DNA from: Chrysaora quinquecirrha
Lineage: Eukaryota > Cnidaria > Scyphozoa > Semaeostomeae > Pelagiidae
Direction of reading: 5' to 3'
DNA length: 64,000 bases
Assembly (NCBI GenBank): GCA_014526335.1
Contig: JACTAT010000014.1
Location: 7,429,393-7,493,392 of the forward strand
The notes under the pieces are model-generated. The model was given only the letters and a program-made list of their open reading frames with translations. It was not told where the DNA came from and made no database searches. Made by a program: the position numbers and the translations under genes. Each line of letters begins with the position of its first letter. The first letter of the stretch is position 1. Positions 50,177-60,900 of this stretch are shown in pieces.

Positions 50177-51480
50177 CAGTTCTGTCGAGAGGGGGGGTCC
50201 AGCAGGGTCAGAGTTTTGGTGCTCCGGCTTTTAAGGGGCCCACAAAAATTGAAAAATATCTTTGTAATTCCCCCTAAAGCCTCCTAAAGGTCCAGTTCAA
50301 TTACATTACCCTGGGGCCCCCTCTGCCTCTCAGTAGCGTAGCCAAGGGGGGGCAAGGGGGGGCGGTCGCCCCCCCAATAGTTGAAAAGTTGGTGTTTTAG
50401 AAAAGTCCATTTCTGCAATAAAATCAGTGGGGGTAAGAGAAATTCTAACAACCGTTGAGCAATAAGTATTTTTCAATGTCGCAAAAGAGTAGAGGTATCA
50501 TCCAACCCGATCAACCTGCTCGGTTCCAGGAAAGTGTTCTATATACTATTTTTTTATGCGGCAATTAACGCCACGTGTTTACTATTGTTCAACCCACACG
50601 CCCATCCTGTTGCAATAGGTCTCGATGTGTGAAGGGTTCTGAAGGTACGGACCTTTCTTGTGTTTTTACGGTCCCGTCGGACATATTAAAGTTTACTCAA
50701 AAGACCTCTCTCTCTCTCTTCCGTATTGTTGCTGTGGTGAATGTCAAAACGTCAATCTCCTTTCTGTCGTTGTCGAAATAAAACGAAATAGAATGAAATG
50801 CAAAAACACGATAAAATTAGTGGAGTAAACGATCACACAACACAGTGCATGTTTCTGGTAGATAAACGTAGAATGAAAATTTTCAAAGCTTCGTATAATC
50901 AGTATTGTTAGCTGGAATGTTCTACATCAACAAGAAAGCAAGTGTTTCCAACAAACAACTGACTTGAGATGTTTTCAGATACCCAGTAGGAACACAGTCG
51001 GCAAGCAAAAAATTATGCATTCTATGCCATTCTAGAGGTAAAAAATGAAAATTTTTCCGGGGGAGCATACCCCCGGACCCCTCTAGTTTTGTGTCTCTCC
51101 CATTAACTAGTTTGAAACTTTTATTTCCATGTTTTCATACTTAAAAACGCTTTGTAACAAATTTTGTGTTTACAACAAGATTTTGTTTGCTTTCATGAAT
51201 TTCAGTTGTCTAATAACAATTTTCCCGTGGCAAAACAATAGGCGCTGCACGAAGATTGTGGTTCTGTTGTCATTATAGTGAAAAGCAAGAATTATCCAGC
51301 ATATTTTCTTCGTTTGAAAGCTCGTCAAATCTTTTTTCTAAAGGGCCGTTTTACGACTTGCAGGAGGGCATGGTGCCAAAAATTTTCCGGGGGCAAGCCC
51401 CCGGACCCCCATTTTTTTATTCTTTTGCCCCCCCAATGTCAAGACCCTGGCTACGCCACTGCTGCCTCTTGACGGCCTTG
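50177..51480. mobile_element. Outer hAT-type MITE, split by a second insertion
   Basis: Starts CAGTTCTGTCGAGAGGGGGG and ends TCTTGACGGCCTTG, imperfect inverses, flanked by the perfect 8-bp duplication GATAGAAT (50169-50176 and 51481-51488). Its body is 50177-50330 plus the short right end at 51470-51480. An uninterrupted relative lies at 63115-63287. The split is caused by the element at 50331-51461. Confidence 0.85.
50331..51461. mobile_element. Inner hAT-type element
   Basis: Termini CAGTAGCGTAGCCAAGGGGG and CCCTGGCTACGCCACTG are inverses and are flanked by the perfect 8-bp duplication CTGCCTCT (50323-50330 and 51462-51469). Eight-base duplications and CAG..CTG ends fit hAT. The interior has two copies of a palindromic CCGGGGG-GC-CCCCCGG stretch (about 51055 and 51385). 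I see no transposase, so it is non-autonomous. It lies about 140 bp upstream of the transporter's first coding exon. Confidence 0.9.
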
Positions 51481-51585
51481 GATAGAATGCCAAACATATT
51501 GATTGTGAGCAGCTGGGATCTACCATTTGGGCTCTAGCACACCTGACATCTTGTGGAAAACTGCCATACTCAGCAAACAGGGTGG

Positions 51586-51935
51586 CACACACTGAAGAAC
51601 TTCAGTGTGCATTTTTGGCAAGAGGTAAAAACAATACTCCTATTGTTTGGAAAATAATAGCCTTCCATGCAGGATTTTTGTTGTGCAAGGGGAATATCTT
51701 CCCTGCACAATTTAATTCAAAACAATAGGACCTATTGTTTTCCTATTGTTCTCACCCACACAATTCTCTACAAATATAAAAACAAAGAATGCAGTCTGGG
51801 TGGGTCCAGGAGTGGGATGTGGGGATCCATGCCAGTGTTGAAACCTTGCTGCGTACACCAAAGAACTTTGGTGTGCAATTTTGGTGAAAACAATAGGCCT
51901 ACTCTATTGTTTGGATACGACAAACATTGCAGGTA
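51586..51935. repeat. Two related repeats with covarying palindromes
   Basis: ACACTGAAGAACTTCAGTGT (from about 51588) and ACACCAAAGAACTTTGGTGT (from about 51855) are each perfect palindromes, followed by similar sequence (GCATTTTTGG / GCAATTTTGG, then AAAACAATA). The arms differ at two positions and the partner bases differ to match. Confidence 0.65.
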
Positions 51936-52157
51936 GCATTGATACTTCCTTTGCTGCTGCTGGTACCCTTTTGCCCTCTCTGAAGTGAAAGGCAGGCCCT
52001 TGCCTATTATGCCTTGCCTTGACTGTGTCTGTCTGTGGCCAAGTTTCATTTTTTTACATTCAGATTACACTATACCCTAGAAATTCTACGCTATTAAACT
52101 TCTGAACTCGAATGATAAATTAAAGCTCGATAAACATGAAAAGAAGTAACACTTACA

Positions 52158-52389
52158 AGAATCTTTTATCGCCTGCAGGGCTTGGCTCTGGTCACAAGGC
52201 CACTTAGTTTGGGTGTTCTTCTTCTTGTACTCCTATCGCGTTGAATTGAATCGTTTGAATTGGAGGCAACAACACAAACAACAATGCGGTAGCGTGGCGG
52301 GAACAAAAGCAGAAGCAAAGCAGAAAGGAAGGACGAAGATTCCTTCACTTTGAGATTCCAGGTGATTGCAGATAAAGCGATTATTTGCC
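52158..52389. promoter_or_regulatory. Likely shared promoter / 5' UTR interval
   Basis: EZH starts on the plus strand at 52390. On the minus strand a good donor, GATTCTT then GTAAGT, sits at 52157-52150, so a non-coding 5' exon of the transporter gene probably occupies part of 52158-52389. That exon has no usable ATG in the joining frame. It could splice to an acceptor near CTTTCAAG (about 50085) or CTAGCAG ahead of the ATG at 50040. The genes would then be head to head with start sites less than about 230 bp apart. No TATA box was recognised. Confidence 0.4.
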
Positions 52390-52503
52390 ATGGCTAATGA
52401 AGAAAATGGAGACGAAAGCAACTCGATTTGGAAGAAAAAGATTAGAAACGAGTATCTCAGATTATGTCGAACAAGAAGACTCAGAAAGAACGAGGAAGCA
52501 AAG
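52390..52503 (+). CDS. EZH2: EZH exon 1
   Basis: 38 codons, ends AAG before GTTCCT, a weak donor, phase 0. The match to the conserved W(R/K)K-VK-EY-RL block and the fit to exon 2 decide the boundary. Confidence 0.85.
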
Positions 52504-54854
52504 GTTCCTAAATCTCATTTTTCGATGTGTAAATAAAGACTGGGCCGGCCTGGCCCTGTGCCACGCACACCGAGCGCAGATGTGCGGAGGAATTTTATCG
52601 GAACCTTATAAAAGCTAATCTCTGAAAATTCAATCCTGACAAAAATCCTAAACCACATCTGACAAAAAAGAGCTCACGTTGCAGACTGAATGAAGAATGA
52701 TTGCAACCCCCTGCCCCTGTTCCCCCAGCCCCCTTAAAATGCAACAAATCACACTCACTTGCACACAATAAAACTTGGCATTCCATACTCTAAGGTGCCA
52801 AATAAACGGGGGGTCCAAATAAACAGGGGGGGGGGGGTGGAAAATTTTTCAAAAATTTAATAAGCAGGGGGATGTCTTAATAAGGTCCAGGGGGTGGGGA
52901 AAATTTAATAAACCTAGTTTAATCCTTTCACAAGTAAAATTTTTTCTTCCAAAATTAATAAATGGGGGGTCCTAATAAGGTCCGGGGGTGGGGGAAAAAT
53001 CTCAGAATTAATAAACGGGGAGAGGGACGTTTATTTGGCACCATAGAGTAATCCACAAGGCTGCCAGAGCACTGCTAAATTTCCCAATTTTCATGGTGTG
53101 AAGAACCGCATATGCACTGTAGATCGATGTGACTTTTATAGATCATTTCGGTAGAATTTAAATTTTTTGAAATTGCAAGATATCAATCTTTTGATGCAAA
53201 AATCGTATAAAGCACCCAAAAATTAGTTTAGGTGTAAAGTTTTACTATCCCAGCGCGTGTATTATCGATTCTACGAGCGTCCAAAGTTTACGATTTTATA
53301 AGGGCTTTGACCGTGTGAGGTAAAAAGTTTCACCAAGTTCATTTTTTGTGGTCAAAGCCTTTATGAAATTGGGAACTTTGAATGCTCATAAAATGAAAAA
53401 CACAAGCGCCAGGACAGTGAAACTTTGTACCTAGACTAAGTTTTGGCTGCTTTATAAGACTTTCATATCAAAAACTTGATATCATGTTATTTCAAAAAAT
53501 TTTAATGCTGTCTGACGTCATACCGAAATGATCTATAGCCGTGCTACAGACAGTCCTAATAGATATAGTATATCCCCTGCTTACCCTGCGTAAACCTGAA
53601 CCCTACACGACTGGAGTCCCTATTTTTTTATAGGAAGACAGGCGTATGTGTGTATGAAGTCCCTGAAACAGACACACACAACAGCAGAAATCTCATTGCC
53701 AAAACTTTGCAAAACAGAGCTACAATCTTCGATTTTAAAGTTTGCTAAATGTAAAACACTTTCCATTTCAGGTTAATTTTAATTCAAACAAAACAAAGGT
53801 AGCTGAACAATTGAGCAAAAGAAAAGGGTTGCTGAAAAAAGACAAGAAAATTAATACAAATTTTCCGACAGCTCAGAGTACTGACAACTCAAGAACTGTG
53901 AGTTTGAGAATTTTTCCTCTTTTTCTTCCAGTTAGGTACACTGCTATCCTAGTAAACTTGAATTGCATGATGAAGTGATTATTTTTCACTTGTGAATAGT
54001 AAAATCAGGGCTGCCAAAAGTTTCGTGGGGCCCTCAGGGAACACTGTAGAAGAACTGCCATTCCACTGAGGCATGATATTCCTTAACAAGTCATGCCCAT
54101 TTTGCCAGTTTTTCAAGTACTCACTGTTGTAAGGTTGTGTTATAGAGCATACGGAGAGAGTATGTACATATGGTTGTGGGTACAGAGCATACAGAGCATA
54201 CAACTACTAAGCTGTCCATGTTTCAGAGGCTGGGAAATGATAGCCTAGCATATTTTTATTTGTTGTAAAGCCACTGTAAACCCTTTCGCATATTTGCAAG
54301 TTTCAGACCTTTCACTAGTTCTTTTCCTCTATTGTTCTCAACGGAATGGTGATAGCTTTCACATAAATAAGGGGCATCCACACCCCTCCAGCATTGAGTA
54401 TCTACCACAACTGTGTCTAACAATAAAATATCGGTCATAAAATCAACTGCTCAAATTATTAAAACTTTTGTGTTGCATTATTTTCCTTGACTTTCTTCAT
54501 TTTTCTTCAGGTTTCAGCTCAAAGTGGTTTTAGCTACCCATCTAATCAAGTATCAGTACAAATGATCTATTCAACGCCTGCCTTACCACCAATGTATTCG
54601 TGGGCACCTTTGAGACAAAACTTTATGGTGAGCGTTCTAATATTCAATGAAAAATCATAATGATTACGATGATCATTCTCATGATTCTTATGATGATTAT
54701 GATGATGATTATGATAATGAAGATTATGATGATGATGATTATCACAATGGTGTTGTTGATGATGATGATTATGATTATGATGATGATGATGGTGATGATT
54801 ACAATGGTGGTGGTGAGGTTGATGGTGATAATGATGATAATGATGATGATGATT

Positions 54855-54937
<83 letters not shown>

Positions 54938-57900
54938 AATGATGATGATAATGATGATACTGATGATAATGATCATTTGATAATCATGATAATTTGATAA
55001 TGATTATGATGATGATGACGTTGATTAATGATGATGTTGATGATGAAATAAATGATGGTGATAATGTTTATTTGATTATCATCATTTGATAATGATCATT
55101 TGATTAAATGATGGTGATGGTGATGATAAGAATGATTGACTCACTGATTGTGTCAATTTGCTCCTTTGTTATTTTGCAAGGTGGAAGATGAAACTGTCCT
55201 TCATAACATTCCTTATATGGGGGAAGATGTGATTGATCAAGATGGCCAGTTTATTGAAGAACTCATAAAGAATTATGATGGAAAAGTCCACACCTCAAGT
55301 AACAGTGGTGAGTACAAGAGCTGCTTCTTTCAGATTAAAATGCCATAATTCCTTTCAAGTCTAAAAAATTTGCTTTATAATTCTCTGTAACTCTCCTCCC
55401 ACCATCTATGTTCTCTAAAAGAGGAATGTTGCTGTTAAAAGCTGAAATTGTAAAAACTGGGAGTAAGTAGTAGCCACCGTACTATAGATGGAAGTAAAGA
55501 ATTCGAAAACCTGTCTTATAAAACCACTTACCATCTCATTTTACATGAGATAAGTATAGGAATTGTGTGTCTTATGGATGTAAATTTTGTTGCCTAAACT
55601 GTTTAATTGTGTTGAAGTTTTCAAGCTTTTTGAAGCTACTACTGAGAGTAAGTAGTAGCTGCCCTACTATAGATGGAAGTAAAGAATTCGAAAACCTGTC
55701 TTATAAAACCACTTACCATCTCATTTTACTTGAGATAAGTATAGGAATTGTGTGTGTTATGGTTGTACTTTTTGTTACTTAAACTGTTTAATTGTATTGA
55801 AATTTTCCTTTGAAACTATTGGTTTTGCAATTGACCCAGGCTACGTACATAAGCCATTTACCTTTTTGAATTATATTGGGTATCACTAGGGTATATCAAA
55901 TATGAAATATCCTTTGAATTGGTTGGAATCGAAATGATTCAGATCTATCTTAAGTTCTCTTGTCTGTTTTTCCTCATATTAGAAATGTTAATGGATGATG
56001 AAATGTTCATGGATTTGTTCAAGAGTCTCACATCATTGCAAGGCAATGTAAGCAATCAAAGTGAAGAAGAAACGACAAAAAGTACGTTTTTTGACATTCA
56101 TGGTCATTCCAACTTTTATCTTCCCATTCTTAAAACAACTACTTTACCATTCTATGTCTTTATACTTCTCATTGTCTTTTCTACCTTAATCCTTTAAATT
56201 TGTGTTTGTCCTTTTTCTCATTCTCACCTTTTATACTTCTTGTTTATGTATAGCTGCTAAACCTTTTTGGTGTCTGTCCGCTGTATTTTGTTCATCCCTA
56301 AACATTATGTGGTCTATTGTTGAACTCACTTGTATCTAGTGACAATAGAAACAGGTTTCAACGACGTATGAATCAAGTATCAGAACTCGAACAGCACTTA
56401 AACATATTTTCTACGCATACAAGGAACTAAACATTGGCCCAGTACTGAAAGTTTCTTAACATTTTCTAATTTGGAGTGCTGAAAGTTTTATGACTTCCTT
56501 GGATATTTATATTGGTGAAAAAATAATTTTTTCTAAATGTTTTGAATCCATTCGCCAATGGTATTCGGATGCTTGTGATTTTTAAATTGTTTCAAACCCG
56601 GTTTGATCATTCAATAGACTGCTGAAAACATCTTTCGTAAGATAGCAATGTGATTAGAGATAAAACCATGTCCTAAGGCATTATCTGCCGTTTCTAGGTT
56701 CATCTTTGCAAAAGGAAGCAAACGAAAACGAGCCAACTGTCGAATTATTCCAAGCAGTAGCGGACTTCTTCTGTGATCATGGATTAACTGTTGATGAACT
56801 CAAGCAAAGGTAATTGTTCACTAAAATCGTTTTATACTACATTTTGAAGAAAATGTAGTTTGTGAGAATGGCCATGGTGAGCCAGTGTGGTTACTTCAAG
56901 AGGAAGGACTTCGATTACATTGCTTAGATAGGCCCATGATCCATAGGCCCATTATATTACATTGAAGGTGCTGTGGTGTCATGGTGTAATCCAGCTAACT
57001 CGTGGTGTCAGAAGCTCAGTGTGGTCAGGGTTCGAGCCCAGCCACGGTAGCGTCACGGCCAGGGTCGAGGTCTCGATTAGCTAACTTACTACTGAGATCT
57101 TAGCGACTGGCGCTAAAACACCATTTCACCTTCACTTTCACCCATCCATGGCTGTTCAGTTGATTTCGATTCCCAACATGGTCAATCTAGCCAAGAAAAG
57201 TCACCAGCTCACTTTAATTACAGGCAAAAGGCAAAGTAGTAACGTGATTTGGTCAAAACTAAACGAAAGCTTGGTTGCACTAGTAAGATTATCCTTGTGT
57301 TAACCTGTGGACCCCTGTACTAAGCAAAGAAACCCATACCATGTAAAGACACCACATGTACATGCCTATCCATCTATATATCTCGTGAGGAACATTTTCA
57401 TATTTTTTCCAGGACATTCCGCTTATAAATGAAATAATTTTGAATTTGTTACTTGTAGATTTAAAAATTTGAGAGAAAAGGAAAGCACTGAGATGCCACC
57501 TGAATGCACGCCAAACATTGATGGGTAATTGTATTTTACTTGTTAACTGAATATTTAAAGATCGCCATTAAGAAATCATCATTTCCATCGCTTAATATTG
57601 TTTCAGTAACGTAATAAATGTTTCAGTAAGAAATAAAAACAGCGTAAGAACATGTCAAGTCTCAGATGAAAAATAACAAACAAGAAAATTTGGTTTAATT
57701 TCGCCTCATGTAAACAAAACAGAACCATGCAATTACTTAATAGAAGTATATAGAAGATATACCAAACTTTTTTATTTTTCTTGCAGCAATTTATTGTGTG
57801 TAATTGTAGAAAATCAATGCTGAAATAAGAACACTTTTAAGAACACTCGAGCCTCAAATTATTAAAAAAATAAACCATCAAGCGTCGGCAAAAATTATCT

Positions 57901-60900
57901 GGTTCTTATAAAAAAAGAGTGTAGGTAAATGTGCTTGAATGAATTAGTTTAGGGAGAAGAAATTGGGTTTCCATCGATTGGGGAAGAAAATTGGGAATCT
58001 ACATAGGAAACGTGAAATCCACATTGGAGGAAAATAACCATTTTCCTGATAATATCACGGTTGTTTACTGTTTAATTGATCATTCGAGCTATTTGGTAAC
58101 TTTAAACAATTTGTTTTTAGGCCTGATGCTATCTCAACAAATCGAGAGAAAACTATGCATTCATTCCACACTCTATTCTGTAGACGTTGCTACAAATATG
58201 ATTGCTTCTTGCACGGTAATTCTATTTGCATTAATAGCTTTTATTATAGTACAATAAAGAGAAGATACGTCTTCTATATATCAAAATTTTTTGTAAACCG
58301 TCTTGAAGATTTCCTCGTGCAATTAACTTTATTGCCGTTGAAAGCCAATAAAATTAGAAGAAGTTATTGAAAGTTATTTTTGCCATCTTTCTATTCGGGA
58401 TATGAAATTTAAAAAAAAATACACTATTTCTGCCTATTTCTGATGTTTGTCTCCCTTAACATCGTTTAAAGAATATCTTTGAAAAGATTGGAGATTTTTA
58501 AACTTTGTAATTCCCTGTGACACTTCAATGAGGTTGATTGTTTTTGCAGCCTGCAGACCAAGACCAAATTTTGCGAAAAAGAAGGTAACTATATTATGTT
58601 CTTTTCTCCTGGTTTGCTTTATGGCTTAGCTTATGCTTATTTTGAGTTTGGTGAATTGCGTCTCTCGTGCTGATTCATCGATTTGATTTTTACCCTTTTT
58701 TGCAGACACCTACAGATCTGCAAGAATCACAACCTTGTGGAAATGATTGCTTTATGCATCTGGTATGTTCTGCATATCTGACACATTTTGTTAATCAATA
58801 GCGGATCTGACCATATTCATTTGTCTTCCTACTTCCTTAATCTTCATCTGCGTATTTTCCTTCCCCGTATTTTTCATCTTTTCATTTGATTCGACATTTT
58901 CTCTTTTCCCCATTAATCTTTTCTCTCATTAATCTTCTTCCCCATTCATCTTCTCCTTTCCAATTCATCTTCTCCTTTCCCATTCATTTTCTTCTTTTTT
59001 CCTTCCCACTTCATCTTCTTCCACATTCTATCTTTTTTGTCTCCTCCCGTTCTTTTACATTTTTGTCTTCATTCTCTTTCCGTCCTTAGTTTTTTTTTCA
59101 TTTCTGCCTTCATTTCTTTGGCACTCTGGCACATCACCATTATCTACAAACTTGTTAAAAACCTTTTTCTTCCTTCATTTTTCTCATCGTTGTCAACTAG
59201 CTTCTTCTTCTATTCCGTATATTCTGCTTTGTCGTCGCTTTATTCTCATCGTTTTCTTTCATACTGTCGTGATCCTAAGTTTATCCTTGTGTTTTTACAC
59301 GTTTTCCTCTGTCCTCATATCTTTTTCTTTACCTTCATATCAAAATATTTGTAAATTGTTAGAAACAGCGTAAACGTCTTTGGACATACTTAGAAGCTTT
59401 TCCAACTGACCGAGGCAGAATTTGTACCAAGTTGAGGATCAACATGCTCCAATCAGAAAAGAAGCTGAACTGGCACTGTGATTTAAGCACCAATCAGCTT
59501 GCGGGATAAAGCGGGAATACACAATCTCGACTTCACGTTCGGACTGATGCATTTCAAGTCGCATCTAGGTATAAATTCCGCTTCAACTTATTTTGTTGTC
59601 ACGTAGCATAAATTATGACTTTTCCACTTGCAGCAAAAACCTTCAACACCCGCTGAAAATAGTAATGATGCCAGCGAAACAATGTCAACTAGATCAGATT
59701 CAAATTCAAGTGAGACTGCACCTAAAATGGTTCGAAAAAGAGGTAGGAGGGCCTTCGTTAGACACGACTCTTCTGGCTTCCCTAATGCAGATTCACCTTC
59801 GGTAATTCTTGTTTTATTTATTACTTTAACCTTCTTTAGGATGTCTTGTATGATATGGTGACTAGTCGCTCAGTATGCGACTAATGCTAAATACACCATT
59901 TCACTTCGAGCCGGCGTCGTGGTCTTATCTGGCTTGCTAATGGTGTCAGAAGCTCATCGAGGTAGAATGTCAGAAGCCCAAGCCACGATAGTTTCACATC
60001 GAGGGTCGGGGTATCAATAATTTTACCTTCTAATAAAATCCTAGCGACTGGCACTCAGTATGGTGACTGGTGGCTCAATTTCTGCCTCAGGTCTGTGGTT
60101 TTGGCTATGATTCTTGCAACCTGATTAGGAGACACAAAATGCAAAAACCCTCATGACTGTGCGTCGAATCTGTTGCCTGTCTGCTTACTAACTTGAGACA
60201 TCAAGAAAAAAATACGAGGCTGCAAAGGGCGCACAGCGTCGTGGTAACGAACGCTATGTCATGCTTTATTGTTTTATGGTTTGATGACTTGTATTTTTAT
60301 TGACATCTTTAATGTCTTTACAGCCACAAGTACATATAAACCTTCTTGACGATATTGAAGAGGGCAACTGGAAGAGTTCTGAAGAGTCACTGTTCAGAGT
60401 CCTTAGGCCTATATTCTTCAATAATTATTGCAGTATAGCGAAGTTATTAGACACAAAAACGTGTCAACAGGTAAATCATAATTTTTCCTTCTGTTCTTTA
60501 AACAACTTTCATCTGACTTGTCATTCCACTATAGAACTTCACTATTTATGAATATCCTCATCCATGCTATTTAAAAGAAATACCCCCTATAATCTACAAT
60601 TGTTTATAAAAACATCCTTATAGTGGCACAAAGCTGAGAATTTTTTCGTTTAATATTCATTTTGGAAGATCTTACATTGCCCTAGATTGTTTCTCTTGTA
60701 GTTTCATATTCATTCTCTTGTAGTTTCATATTCAAGATTTTATACACTTCTCTAGAGTGTTTCTCTTGAAGTGTTTTTATTTCTTTTTTCATTATCTCTC
60801 TCAGGTCTATAAGCATGCAATGGTGGTTTTGCCAGAAGCTCCCATTGTTGAGACTGATGATGATTCTCCGCCAAAGAAAAAGAAGAAGCATACTGTAAGG

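Noticed and set aside
54647..54997. Long D-, I- or M-rich reading frames over GAT microsatellites (also near 21600, 21800 and 41200)
   Set aside because: They are translations of a triplet repeat, open in several frames and on both strands; at 54.6 kb the array lies inside an EZH intron.
59037..59354. 105-codon S/F-rich reading frame
   Set aside because: It comes from a pyrimidine-rich tract in EZH intron 10.
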